Position numbers and translations under genes: made by a program
The notes under the pieces: generated by a model
Seen by the model: the letters and a program-made list of their open reading frames with translations, nothing else
The model's database searches: none
Told to the model about the DNA's origin: nothing
Assembly (NCBI GenBank): GCA_903813345.2
Contig: CAIIXF020000002.1
Location: 35,298,109 to 35,343,608 of the forward strand
DNA length: 45,500 nucleotides
Source of the DNA: Owenia fusiformis
Lineage: Eukaryota; Annelida; Polychaeta; Sabellida; Oweniidae
Reading direction: 5' to 3'
Shown: positions 12,360 through 23,404 of the stretch, one piece after another
How the letters are laid out: every line of letters starts with the position of its first letter
Position numbering within the stretch: position 1 is the first letter of the stretch

Positions 12360-13396
12360 CAGGGTGGTCCAAAAAATGGGACACTCGTATTTCAAAAATA
12401 AATATTGATTTTCTTGAGGAAAACATGTCATATTATATACCAGTGGATAGGGAATTTACTTATTTTAATTTGGTATATCATGAGTTCAAATTTATTATAA
12501 TGTCTGTCAACCAGCGTCCATAATATAAATGACGTCATTTTCGTTTCAAAATAGGTTTTCCGAAACTTGCAAAAACCAAGTTTTTTGTCAACTTGATTTG
12601 CATAAACGGACGCTAATATGTTCACCATTTTAATCAATTATAGTCCTAAATCATTGCCTAAACTGGTCAAATGCATCATTGACATGCTGTTGAGACAGTG
12701 AATTCAACTTCTCAATAATTCTCTCCTTAAGGGACGGAGTAGATGTAAGGGCTTCATCGTAAACCAATTCTGTTAGTTCTCGGTAGTTGCAGGCGTTGAC
12801 ATCCGATTTTCCAATTATGTTGTTTTTGGACCATCCTGATATGAGCTCATTTTCGAATCATTACATTTTCCAACAAGATGGGGCTCCAAGCAATAGATCT
12901 CACAAGAGTATCAAATGTTTAAGGAAAATGTGCCTAGATTCATCCCCCTTAATCACTGCCGCGCCCAGATCACCCGATTGCCCAACATCTGCGACTGCCA
13001 CGTATAGTATGGGAAGGACTGGCAGAATTGGTATACCATAAATCCTTAAGATCTATTAAGTCCCTTAAGGACAGAATTATTGAGAAGTGAAATTCATTGT
13101 CTCAACAGCATATCAATTTAGGCCAAATTTGAGGGCTACAATTGATCAAAATGGTGGACATATCTGTTTATGTAAATAAAAACTTGGTTTTTGCTAGTTT
13201 TGAAACGAAAATGATGTCATTTATATTATGGACGCTGGTTGACACTTGACAGACATTATAATAAATTTGAACTTGTGATATACCAAATTAAAGATGAGTA
13301 AATTCCCTATCCACTGGTATATAATATGACATGTTTTCATGAAGACATCAATATTATTTTCGAAATACGAGTGTCCCATTTTTTTGGACCACCTTG
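12360..13396. mobile_element. Tc1/mariner-type element with very long inverted repeats
   Basis: The ends read CAGGGTGGTCC and its near reverse complement (GGACCACCTTG), each flanked by TA (12358-12359 and 13397-13398), as expected of mariner-type insertion. The two ends pair, imperfectly, for roughly 370 bp, much longer than ordinary mariner TIRs. Only about 300 bp of internal sequence remains, including a transposase relic. It is a deleted, non-autonomous fold-back derivative. Confidence 0.85.
12787..13041 (+). pseudogene. Mariner transposase relic
   Basis: This frame sits between the long inverted repeats of the surrounding element. It contains IFQQDGAPSNRSHKSIK, matching the catalytic-core segment of mariner-type transposases around the second Asp (the QQDGAP-H motif). 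Here the usual His after AP is replaced by Asn. A proline-rich RSPD-like stretch follows, as in the family. The DNA-binding N-terminus and the third catalytic residue are missing, so it cannot be active. Confidence 0.75.
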
Positions 13397-13398
13397 TA

Positions 13399-14580
13399 TA
13401 AGCGCTTGTTTTGTATGCGCGCCATATGCATTACTGTATTGATTCATGGACTTTGCAATAGCGTTCACGGTTACGTTGTGACAATCGCCTGCTTAAAGTC
13501 TCCAATGTTTAAAAATGCGCATGAAAAATAAAACGTCTGGTAAATTCAACATATGATCTGGTCTTAGGTAAATGTTAACGTATAGACGTGAACTTTGTTC
13601 AGAGTCAATTTGTTAGTAATTTATACGTTGATATGCTGGTAAGTTCAGGTGAGCTCAGGTAACCTATTTGCACATAATTCTAACAATGTTTCATTGAGAT
13701 ATTCATTCGAAGAAATCGTCGTGCATTTTGTTCATGATCTTGGACTCTTTATCTGTGTTTCGTATCAGCAACAGAAAACAAAATATGAAATTTTAACGAA
13801 AACTCGTTCACTTTAGTGTTGAACATTTGCATTTAATTGCCTGCTCGCCCTTGACTGTTCATGGCTTACTCTATCGCTATTTTCAGAATATTCTCGAAGA
13901 AGTACAAAAGTAATGAGTCGTTGCTTAGAAAGATGTAAGAATATAAAACTTTTGAATGTGTGAACACTTTGTATATAACCTTTGTGCTAACTTACTTTAT
14001 CTTATTCTTTCATATATACATATCATTATCATCAAGTATAGAAGACGATATAATAAAAACATATGTTGTGAACGCTGAAATTTGTCAAACAGAAACCCAC
14101 AAATATAAAAAGATGCATTCTGATACTCATAGCATCTTTCTGTTTCACCTGAAACATCTCAGGGCTGAGAAGAAATGAGATGTCATGGTATATCATGATG
14201 AAAAAGATGAGAAACATAAGAAAGCGCAGAAGCCATTAGTAACTGTTGCTAAGTAATTTTATTTTATTGGAGTTTTGCATGTAAATTAACTTTATTTTGG
14301 CTGCATAGTGCCATTTATTGATAGAAACTTGCAAGCATTTACGTTTTCATAGTTCCACACGATCAACATGACACTGGTAGATTGACATAGATCAACATGA
14401 CGTCGGTAGATTGACATATCAAAACAATTAATTAATTCAACAATCGGGTTGAGAAGGAATGCATTCTGTCTGAAAACTTTTTAGAAGGCAATGAAAAATA
14501 CGCATAGGAACGATATATTATATAAAGATATATGAACAAAATGTCGTTCGAAAAAACGCTAAAACAAATCTTTTACTTAC
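13399..14580. other. Intergenic; one short tandem duplication
   Basis: A segment of about 33 bp around GATCAACATGAC is duplicated in tandem at 14361-14424. Otherwise I see nothing that I can support. Confidence 0.4.
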
Positions 14581-14758
14581 TTTCAAACTTTTCGCGCGTT
14601 CTTTCTTTGAACTCTCCATCGGGGGTTTTGTAAACGTGCTTGGTTCGCGCCCAGGTGTGGTGTATTTGTCCAAACAGGATACACAATACGATAATCTGAA
14701 GCTTGGAGAAATGCTTCACACCACTGATCATCCTAAATATCATTGTTGTGTAACTCAA
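14581..14758 (-). CDS. Candidate first coding exon with signal peptide
   Basis: The frame starts at Met 14758, with two further in-frame Met codons within the first ten residues. It has a short basic segment, then a hydrophobic core (LQIIVLCILFG), then a polar stretch ending TWA before RTK, which is a plausible signal-peptidase site. A hydrophilic tail follows (DGEFKERTREKFE). The exon ends at a strong donor, GTAAGT (14580 downward), right where the frame would otherwise meet a stop. This is what a first exon of a secreted or type-I membrane protein looks like. The next exon should lie at lower coordinates, and I could not identify it. No family is recognised. Confidence 0.35.
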
Positions 14759-14824
14759 AACGAACTTGTAGATTTTGTTAGAATTGTTATACTACATAGT
14801 AAAGTCCATTACCGAATGTTATGA

Positions 14825-15837
14825 TTCGCAAGCGTTAGAGTAAGAAACCAGCACCAGCTTTTACTGCAGCTTCCGATTGGAGAATTGCTGCAGAGGGGTG
14901 GTAGCATAGCTTCTATCTCTTACAATTCTAGCCACTTAGCATGCTTATAGAGTCAGAAACACCACTTGAGAATTGTTACAAAACCAAGTAGCTTGATTTA
15001 AGAAAATTTAAGGTAAACGTACAAGTAATCAAAACGATGACATGTCAAAATAAAATTAAGTTAATTGTGCCAGGTTTCTAATATGGGGTGACTGGCCGAC
15101 CCTTTTCCATTTGAAGTTGAATTCCAGTATCCGATCAACTTGACTTCTCATGACACACTCTATTAACCAACTGCATCGCGAGTAACTTCATCCCGATCTG
15201 TAGGGTTTAATCCGACAAACGTAGCTAACAAACGTTAAATTGAAAGTCACCTTTGACCACAATTTATTAAAGCAAAATAACATGCAGACTTGGATATGCA
15301 ATTTTATTAATGAGTAACACGATCAGGCTCAAAATATGAAAGCAGTTCAATGTTTTCGTTAGTTAATCTTTAACGGGATATTCTGTAGATACAAAAATAG
15401 GAAAGCTGTATCCAAATATTTTACGGCTCTATACTTTATACATATCTGCTAATGTTTTACCTATTCTTTATGCCAAATGCCAGTGTTTACTGTTATGGTA
15501 TGATAATAGTATGGTATGTACTACTTCAGTAAAATGATTAAATAAAAAATTGTAATGTAATAATTATTGATCTACTTTCATTTCAAATGACCGCTAAAAC
15601 AGATGATATCTTTATAAGTGGTAAATCATCACGGAGTGCTCTTACAAAAAATATGTCAACGTTCAATACAATTGTGACGGCCACCTTACAGAAATTAAAA
15701 TTCAAAATGGCAGCCCCCGTTAGGATTTCTCTATATCTCTTGAAAACTATATCAAAACACGTGGCAATATTAAATAATCAGGAGTTGATCGGCTGTTTAT
15801 GCCTCACAAATAAAGTTCCGGTTTACTACTTCTTCAC
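14825..15837. other. Intergenic, nothing recognised
   Basis: A 90-codon frame at 15587-15859 has no recognisable domain and runs into the palindrome. I do not support it as a gene. Confidence 0.4.
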
Positions 15838-16802
15838 CCCATGCAGACAGATCGACTAAAATTACATTCGTATGATGCGAGACTCGACATTCATCGTGGA
15901 AATTGAAATAATTTGTCACCCATGGTCCATGATGGAGCAAATTAATTTTTTTACTGCTTAATAAATGTTTTTTTACTGCTTGATAAATGGTGAATGACAG
16001 CCAAATTAAGTTTTATAAGTATGAGAATAACACGATATATTGATATTTCAAGGTAACGTCGTTTGAAAAGTGATGGCGGTGATTGAAAAAACGATGTAAA
16101 GATAAAACTTCAACGACATATTTGTAGATTTATTTGAAGAACTAAAAATACACATCACATATCGAATTTTCCTAAACACAAAAATATGTATAAATTGTAA
16201 GACCTGCAGGTTCGATTCCCCATGGTAGCATTATCATTTGTCTCGTATATGTCACACAATTAATATTTGAAACGCAACTATTATTCGAACTTATGATCGG
16301 ACATTAGTATGATACTAGTATTGCTTTATTGAAGTACACATCATACTTATGTCCGATCATAAGTTCGAATAATAGTTGTGTTTCAAATATTAATTCTATG
16401 ACATACACGAGACCAATGTTAATGCTACCAGGTGGAATCGGCCCTGCAGGCCTTGCTATTTATACATGTTTTTTTCTGTTTTGAAAAATTCGATATGTGA
16501 TGTGTATTTCTTCGTCTTTCAAAGAAATCTACAAATATTTCGTTGCAGTTTTATCTTTACATTGTTTTTTTCAATCACCGCCATCACTTTTCAAACGACG
16601 TTACCTTGAAATATCAATATATCATGCTATTCTCATACTTATAAAACTTAATTTGGCTGTCATTCACCATTTATTAAGCAGTAAAAAAATTAATTTGCTC
16701 CATAGGTGACAAATTATTACAAGTTTCCCGGTGAATGTCGAGTCTCACATCATACGAATGTAATTTTAGTCGAATAAATATTAGGCGATCTGTCTGCATG
16801 GG
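15838..16802. mobile_element. Near-1-kb palindrome (fold-back element or inverted duplication)
   Basis: Sequence from 15838 to about 16310 is repeated in reverse complement from about 16335 to 16802. Examples are CCCATGCAGACAG at the left end with CTGTCTGCATGGG at the right, and GATGGCGGTGATTG with CAATCACCGCCATC. Arms are about 470 bp with scattered substitutions and small indels, and the central spacer is only about 25 bp. The left arm carries a Pol III B-box-like GGTTCGATTCC (16210-16220), which the right arm has lost. No coding capacity is evident and no target duplication was identified with confidence. Confidence 0.85.
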
Positions 16803-16891
16803 TTGTACTTTAAGAGACACGTTAAAATTGAAATACCCGAGTAGATGTTGAACTTGTGAATTGATCCTCGGGATGGTGATATTGGTCCCGA

Positions 16892-17215
16892 GGTGGGGAC
16901 ATTTTTGATACACCTGTCAAGTCGTCAAACGTTACTCGTTATGAAGATCTGAGGACAGAATTATATTTAGCAAATGTAACAAGTTCAACATTTGAAATGC
17001 ATCTTCAAGATTCGAAAGAATTAAATGATCTTAAATCCAAGAGTGTTTTGATCATTGACCGAGTTCCGATACAATTAATCAATGTTAAAAACAGTCTACT
17101 ACAAGATTTCAATCACGGTTCGCAGTACTCTGGACAGGATCTCTTTCATCCTACATTTCAGATTCAACCTTACAACTGCTGGCCAACATCTCAAGTGGAC
17201 GCTTCATTAGTGTAA
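16892..17215 (+). CDS. Unidentified open frame, possible terminal exon
   Basis: An open frame of about 107 codons runs from near 16892 to TAA at 17213-17215. Its composition is protein-like: mixed polar and hydrophobic, low in repeats, with segments such as YEDLRTELYLANVTSS and SVLIIDRVPIQLI. The first in-frame Met is at 16997. An AG|GT at 16891-16894 could serve as an acceptor, but no polypyrimidine tract precedes it. I do not recognise a family. It may be a terminal exon, a pseudogene fragment, or chance. Confidence 0.25.
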   Translation, partial: GGDIFDTPVKSSNVTRYEDLRTELYLANVTSSTFEMHLQDSKELNDLKSKSVLIIDRVPIQLINVKNSLLQDFNHGSQYSGQDLFHPTFQIQPYNCWPTSQVDASLV

Positions 17216-17968
17216 AATATCATGTTAATCCACACAATACAGGTTCCAGGCCTCGTTATATATAATACACAAAATAGAATGCATTTTCAATAATTAAAGT
17301 TAAACAAATTTTATTATTCATTTTTGAATTACATATATCGCTAACTGGCCCTTGATCTGAATTGATCATAATTTGATTAATTATAAGTGTTTGGCATAAA
17401 TAAGAAAGCAGTAAGTAGACGTGGCACCAAATCCATTATCACAGAAGATCTGCTAGTACCAATGCTTGAACATATATCATGACCCCCTGGTTAAAACTAT
17501 TCCACTGACCGACATTATTTTATTTAATTCCTTTCCGTTAATCATAGTTATCTATACTCTTCAAGTAGTTTTGGTGTAGCCAAAGTTAAGTACTGTATGT
17601 TCCCTGGTGGAGTAAATAGCAAATATTAAATTTTTAAATACTAGTTCACTTTTTCCCAAATACAGTTTTCTGTGTTTCTTACGGGTAACAATCAACAAAG
17701 GATTTTAAAACAATATCTTAGTGTGCTTTTTCTAAGCAAGAGTCCCCTAAAGTATTTGGCAAAAGTAGGCGTGGCACTTCCGCATTGGATCACAAGTAAC
17801 AATAAAAATCATATTTTCACTCCAAAACACAATTTGGAATATTTAACTTTTCCCTAAACTCACGGAAACACTTAGGCATGGTATGTACTTCACATTTTGA
17901 AAAGAAAAATAGGATTTAGTGCTCATTATCATGTTCAACTTTTCCAGGGGACATCCTTAGCCTTTCTT
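17216..17968. other. Intergenic, nothing recognised
   Basis: AT-rich sequence with short frames only. Confidence 0.45.
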
Positions 17969-19993
17969 TGTCAACCATTGTTGCCATGTCAACTTTATCA
18001 CCATTGTTGCCATGTCAACTTTATCACCATTGTTGCCATGTCAACTTTATCATCATTCCTGCCATGTCAACTTTATCACCATTGCTGCCACGTCAACTTT
18101 ATCACCATTGTTGCCATGTCAACTTTATCACCATTGTTGCCATGTCAACTTTATCATCATTGCTGCCACGTCAACTTTATCACCATTGTTGCCATGTCAA
18201 CTTTATCACCATTGTTGCCATGTCAACTTTATCACCATTGTTGCCATGTCAACTTTATCATCATTGCTGCCACGTCAACTTTATCACCATTGTTGCCATG
18301 TCAACTTTATCATCATTGCTGCCATGTCAACTTTATCACCATTGCTGCCATGTCAACGTTATCACCATTGTTGCCATGTCAACTTTATCACCATTGCTGC
18401 CATGTCAACGTGTCACCATTGTTGCCATGTCAACTGTATCACCATTGTTGCCATGTCAACTTATCACCATTGTTGCCATGTCAACTTTATCACAATTGCT
18501 GTCATGTCAACCTTATCACCATTGTTGCCATGTCAACTTTATCACCATAGCTGCCATGTCAATGTATCACCATTGTTGCCATATAAACTGTATCATCATT
18601 GTTGCCATGTCAACTTTATCACCATTGCTGCCATGTCAACTTTATCACCACTGCTGCCATGTCAACGTTATCACCATTGTTGCCATGTCAACGTTATCAC
18701 CATTGCTGCCATGTCAACTTTATCACCATTGCTGCCATGTCAACTTTATCACCATTGCTGCCATGTCAACTTTATCACCATTGCTGCCATGTCAACTTTA
18801 TCACCATTGCTGCCATGTCAACGTTATCACCATTGCTGTCATGTCAACCTTATCACCATTGTTGCCATGTCAACTTTATCACCATAGCTGCCATGTCAAT
18901 GTATCACCATTGTTGCCATATCAACTGTATCATCATTGTTGCCATGTCAACTTTATCACCATTGCTGCCATGTCAACTTTATCACCACTGCTGCCATGTC
19001 AACGTTATCACCATTGTTGCCATGTCAACGTTATCACCATTGCTGCCATGTCAACTTTATCACCATTGCTGCCATGTCAACTTTATCACCATTGCTGCCA
19101 TGTCAACGTTATCACCATTGTTGCCATGTCAACTTTATCACCATTGTTGCCATGTCAACGTTATCACCATTGCTGCCATGTCAACTTTATCACCATTGCT
19201 GCCATGTCAACGTTATCACCATTGTTGCCATGTCAACGTTGTCACCATTGCTGACATGTCAACTTCATCACCACTGCTGCCATGTCAACTTTATCACCAT
19301 TGCTGCCATGTCAACTTTATCACCATTGCTCCATGTCAACGTTATCACCTATCAACATTGTTGACATGGCAACTTTATCACCATTGTTGCCATGTCAACG
19401 TTATCACCATTGTTGCCATGTCAACCTTATCACCATTACTGCCATGTCAACTTTATCACCACTGCTGCCATGTCAACGTTATCACCATTGCTGCCATGTC
19501 AACGTTATCACCATTGTTGCCATGTCAACTGTATCACCATTGCTGCCATGTCAACGTATCATCATTGCTGCTATGTCAACGTTATCACCATTGTTGCCAT
19601 GTCAACTTTATCACCATTGCTGCCATGTCAACGTATCACCATTGTTGCCATGTCAACTGTATCACCATTGTTGCCATGTCAACGTTATCACCATTGCTGC
19701 CATGTCAACGTTATCACCATTGTTGCCATGTCAACTTTATCACCATTGCTGCCATGTCAACTTTATCACAATTGTTGCCATGTCAACTTTATCACCATTG
19801 TTGCCATGTCAACTCTATCATCATTGTTGCCATGTCAACTTTATCACCATTGCTGCCATGTCAACTTTATCACCACTGCTGCCATGTCAACGTTATCACC
19901 ATTGCTGCCATGTCAACGTTATCACCATTGTTGCCATGTCAACTGTATCACCATTGCTGCCATGTCAACGTTATCACCAGTGTTGCCATGTCC
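17969..19993. repeat. 26-bp minisatellite, about 78 units
   Basis: The unit is CAACTTTATCACCATTG followed by TTGCCATGT (26 bp). Variants are TTG or CTG before CCATGT, AACTTT, AACGTT or AACTGT, and occasional shortened units. Blocks of about 13 units recur (for example the CCTTATC unit at 18511 and again at 18848), as do blocks of about 16 units (CCACTG at 19459 and 19873). The array has therefore grown by multi-unit duplication as well as by single units. All three plus frames stay open for long distances because the unit lacks stops. These frames (up to 521 codons) are artefacts. Confidence 0.97.
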
Positions 19994-20331
19994 CCATTGT
20001 CCCCTGAAGGAGAACCTCGCATTGTGCTGGGGACTTTCAATCCCAATACCAATATGCAGCCAACTTTACCCACTTATACAAATACCATTTTCATGGTTTC
20101 AGAAATTGCTGGGACATTTTCGAAATTAATGTGTTTTTACAATATAACAATACGTGCACATTAGAAAATATCTATGTATTTTTATATCTAACTAAATCGT
20201 GTAAGTAAACTAAAATGCAAAATGCAATAGTGGCTTGGTTTATGTAGCAGACTATTAGAACTGAAACAGCAAAATACCTCCTCTCATTAATGTCACATTA
20301 TACATGCTTTTGTCCTAATTTTTCATAATTT

Positions 20332-20550
20332 TCATTTGAAATTATGAAATCTGAGATGTTTTGACCTTGCTGATATGTGAAGGCTCTTGTCACATAAAGT
20401 GCAGTATAAGTCTTTGGCTGTGTGATTGAATATGCCAGTCTTTGTGTTGAAGAGCCTATAGCAATACTGACATTGTAGGGGCTTTAGTCCAGTGTGGGTC
20501 AAGCCATGCTCTTCAATGTTTGACTCCTCATCAAGCCTGCTGTTGCAGAC
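20332..20550 (-). CDS. Zinc-finger exon copy 1, second part (fingers 2-4)
   Basis: This is the 3' part of the copy-1 tail. It begins after acceptor TTGCAG and completes finger 2 (VCNSRLDEE..., His at joined residues 103 and 107). It then has the canonical-type linker TGLKP, finger 3 (C115, C118, H131, D135) and finger 4 (C138, C141, H153, H157), ending ARSKHLRFHNFK and stop at 20332. In frame, it joins the upstream exon (20997-21259) at TGT GAT | GTC TGC, restoring the YCDVC motif seen in other copies. The other nine copies have no intron here. It is the last member of the array in transcription order. Confidence 0.85.
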   Translation of the reverse strand, partial: VCNSRLDEESNIEEHGLTHTGLKPLQCQYCYRLFNTKTGIFNHTAKDLYCTLCDKSLHISARSKHLRFHNFK

Positions 20551-20996
20551 CTGCAAGTCAAATGGCACACACTAAGGTCAAGGTCATGACCTCTCAGTGG
20601 AACTACTTTTATTTATTATAATTTAATAACAATTAATCATAATTCTAATTAAAAATCAATAGTTTTTGTATTATGAATAAATTGAATTTTTGAAGAAATA
20701 TGCATTTGTTCGAGGAGGATTGCCTCCCAGAATGCAACATTGATATTCTGACCCATACATGGTATGGTGACCTCTAACCTTATTTTCACATGACAGGTTC
20801 CAGAAACATGTCAAGCGTAAAAAAGGTAAACATACCATATTTGGAAAAGAATATCAATACTGCATTCTGGGAGCTATCCTCCTTCCATTTGTTCATGTCT
20901 ACAATATTGTCTTTTACTCCATCTATTGACAAGATTAGTACAGTTAACACTTTCTTGTGATTTACAGAAATTGTACTTAATATAGAATGCTCTTAC
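20551..20996 (-). other. Copy-specific intron inside the finger domain
   Basis: The donor GTAAGA lies immediately after TGT GAT, and the acceptor CTTGCAG lies immediately before GTC TGC. The intron is 446 bp and phase 0. Reading through it gives unrelated residues and a stop soon after. Removing it restores a complete finger 2 that aligns with all other copies. It contains a 173-bp palindromic MITE. Confidence 0.85.
20712..20884. mobile_element. Palindromic MITE inside the copy-1 intron
   Basis: Arms of about 60 bp (20712-20779 and 20825-20884) pair with some mismatches. The outer ends read AGGAGGATTGCCTCCCAG on the left and CTGGGAGCTATCCTCCTT on the right. A related fragment (AGGAGGATTGGCTCTCAG) sits at about 26392, in the intron upstream of zinc-finger copy 3, which points to a dispersed family. 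Confidence 0.75.
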
Positions 20997-21259
20997 ATCA
21001 CAGTATTTGTTATGTATAAGTTGATGATGACTCTCCATGCAGGCTTTAGATGGGAATGTTCTCCCACAAGTGGTGCAGTCACAGTTGGAGGGATCATCTA
21101 TAAGGATGCTGAAAGTCTGCCCTGGTGCAGTCTGGTGATGGGGGCCCTGGCTGTTATTCTGGTGCTGGGGGCCCTGGGTGTTATTCTGGTGCTGGGGGCC
21201 CTGGGTGTTATTCTGGTACGTGTGAGTGTCAGCAGTGAAGGCATTATGGGATAGCACAC
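20997..21259 (-). CDS. Zinc-finger exon copy 1, first part (finger 1)
   Basis: The exon begins after acceptor TCATCCAG in phase 1 (the split Gly codon shared by all copies) and ends at donor GTAAGA. Its lead is about 60 residues and includes three near-identical QNN[TS]QGP[QH]H repeats, then HQTAPGQTF. Finger 1 follows (C62, C65, H78, H83) with the conserved FPSKAC core, then HNKYCD, the start of finger 2. With the second part (20332-20550) the joined tail is 160 residues. The F-x-x-D-x-T motif found before finger 1 elsewhere is degenerate here (ILIDDPSN). Confidence 0.85.
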
Positions 21260-21261
21260 CT

Positions 21262-22219
21262 GGATGATAAAAAGATATTGTAAAACATTTGAAATGCAAC
21301 TTATGCATGGTTTCTAATAATTAGTACAACTGAGTGCTTACCAATCAGATAATATATAGTAGCCACAATTCAAAATCTTATTTTTCTCTTAGAAAATAAT
21401 ATAAGGCCATGAAAACCTGTAGACATTAGTGTAAACATTTTACTATATATGGCTGATCCGCAGAACAAGGATTATCAAGGCATTAACATGACAAAATGTC
21501 ACCACACTATTATTAGTTCAATCTTAAGTCAGATTTGAATTTTTGAGAACTTGTAGATGATTCTGAAAAAATTGGTCAATTTGAAAAAAGTTGAAAAAAG
21601 ATCTTTTTGACCTTGAGAAGGTCATTGAAGGTCTGAAGGTCAAATATTTTTTTGACCTTGAGAATGGCATTGAAGGTCAAATCTATAGTTAGATTTGAAC
21701 TTTTGAGAACTTCCAGATGAATTTGGAAAAAGGTCAATTTGAAGCAAGTTGAAAAAATACCTTTTTTTGACCTAGCTGATCACTGAAGGCTGAAATATAA
21801 AGTCAGCTTTAAACCTCCTTGAAAAACTTGTCGATGTTTTTTACAAAAACTGAAGTCAGTCTTAACAAAGAATTTGTTACAGACACCAACCACCAACTGA
21901 CACCCACCAATTGCCAACCACCAACCGCCGTCACAAAAAAAACGGGGACCATAACAATGTCACCACTTTTTTGTGGTAACATAAAAACAAATGACACAGA
22001 CCCTATATTATAATATAAATCTAATGCAATTATTACAAAAAATATGTTTCATACAATTTAATTTCCACATCTCCATGAACATGTTTTCTCTTTCACACAT
22101 AAAGTCACTTTCACAATAACCTGATTAGAATATAAAGTTTGTGTAAAGTGTTTGTGTTGAGACATTATGGACACTACACCCTATGACATTTATCTTGTTG
22201 TCTCCTAGAGGGGCTCAAT
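21262..22219. repeat. Diverged tandem duplication with GACCTTGAGAA motifs, plus intronic DNA
   Basis: A segment starting AGATTTGAA at 21531 is repeated at 21691 (period about 160 bp), and a weaker partial third copy begins near 21803. Both contain TTTGACCT and GGTCATTGAAGG-like sub-motifs. The rest of the interval, which lies between zinc-finger copies 2 and 1, is plain AT-rich sequence. The short frames at 21809-22013 come from a CCAACCACCAA-rich stretch and are not genes. Confidence 0.6.
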
Positions 22220-22694
22220 ATTTTTGAGACTACAGTGTTCTCATTTGGATATCAATCAGTCTCCATAACTCTGGAAGGTGGAACTCCATCATCAACTGCT
22301 AAATCATTTGACGATAATTGACCTCATTCTCTGTGATTGTTGTCGTCTTCATCAAAGAACTTCTTTTTCTGGGGCTATTTGAAGGAGCATTTTTAAGCCT
22401 ATCCCAAGCCAAAAGACATAGAACAACGTAGGCCAACATCCAAAGAGAAATGCAAAACATTTCACCAGAAATATTATCAAATGTGATGAACAATGTAACA
22501 TAAGGATGCAGGCTGTCATCGAAATATGAAATAAAAAGTAAAGGGTTAAACAATCAAAAAGGCAATACTGAACTGAAAACTGTGTATTTGGGATAAAACG
22601 TACATGCATTAGCTACATGACCATGCAAAAAATGGTGTTGATTGGTTTAGCTGTGCTGTTTATATACTTTTGGGTACATTTTTTGAGACACCCT
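22220..22694 (+). mobile_element. 5'-truncated mariner-type fragment
   Basis: The right end is TTGGGTACATTTTTTGAGAC then ACCCTG with TA following. The body matches the inner right part of the element at 24576-25561 (shared stretches around CATTTGGATATCA, GGCTATTTGAAGGAG and GCATCCAAAGAGAAAT). The left half, including the left TIR, is missing. Its transposase remnant has frameshifts. Confidence 0.8.
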
Positions 22695-22913
22695 GTATAT
22701 ATAAAAAGCTGCACAAAGGCTACAAAAGTTCTGGACTGCTTGCTTCTTAATAATGACAATTGTTCATGTTTGGCCTCAACATACAGTCACCTCCTACATA
22801 TAAATCACTTGGTAATTTATATAAAATATCTCTTTCAAAAGTATATACATTGTCAATTTGGACTCAACCAAGTGTTCACTTTTTATGTCCAGTGTACTTG
22901 CCACATATATTCT

Positions 22914-23404
22914 TTACATTTGATGTAGCTTCAGATGCTTTGCCTTGCTTCGTACTGTGAATGTCTTTTGGCATAACAAACATTTCAAATCCTTTGCTAA
23001 ATGATTCACCAATCCTGATGGGGCATTGAACAACTTGAAACAATTCTCGCAGTGCACAGGTTTCAATCCAATGTGTTTCATTCCATGACTTTCGACATCT
23101 AACTCCTCATCTACTCTAGCATTACATACAGAGCAAAAATGGTTGTGGATTAATAGAGTGTGGCTCTCTAGGCAGGCTTTAGAGGGGAATTCCCTACCAC
23201 ACTGCTGACATGAGCAGATTGTTGTGTCCTGGGTGAATATATCAGATGGTGTACCATATCCAGGTCCTTGCTGGGGGTCTTGAGTTATTCCTGTGGCATG
23301 TGGAGTCGTGCCTGTGCCATATGCAGGGTCTTGGCTCATTCCTGTGGTGTATGACAATCCTGTGGCATCTTGGCTCATTACTGAGGAGTATTTGGTATGT
23401 AGAC
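22914..23404 (-). CDS. Alternative 3' zinc-finger exon, copy 2
   Basis: The exon starts after acceptor TATTGCAG in phase 1 and ends at its own stop, giving 163 residues. The 60-residue lead is rich in Gly, Thr, Gln and Asp, with degenerate SQD/TQDP repeats, and ends in IFTQDTT. Finger 1 is C66, C69, H82, H87 (C-x2-C class, core FPSKAC). Finger 2 is C91, C94, H107, H111. The linker is HIGLKP. Finger 3 is C119, C122, H135, D139, with Asp in the fourth ligand position. Finger 4 is C142, C145, H157, H161 with an 11-residue loop. It presumably binds DNA as an alternative C-terminal tail of a shared upstream protein. No credible start codon or promoter of its own is visible. Confidence 0.88.

Noticed and set aside
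17897-20164. Several long plus-strand open frames (up to 521 codons) of His/Cys/Pro-rich repeats
   Set aside because: They are all three frames of the 26-bp minisatellite, whose unit lacks stop codons. There is no splice context or non-repeat domain.
21012-21254. Plus-strand hydrophobic frame rich in VLGALGVILV
   Set aside because: It is the antisense of the QNNTQGP repeats in zinc-finger copy 1.
20874-21308. A 144-codon frame reading through the copy-1 donor
   Set aside because: The part after TGT GAT has no similarity to the other copies and ends at random. Splicing from GTAAGA to the acceptor at 20551 restores the full domain.
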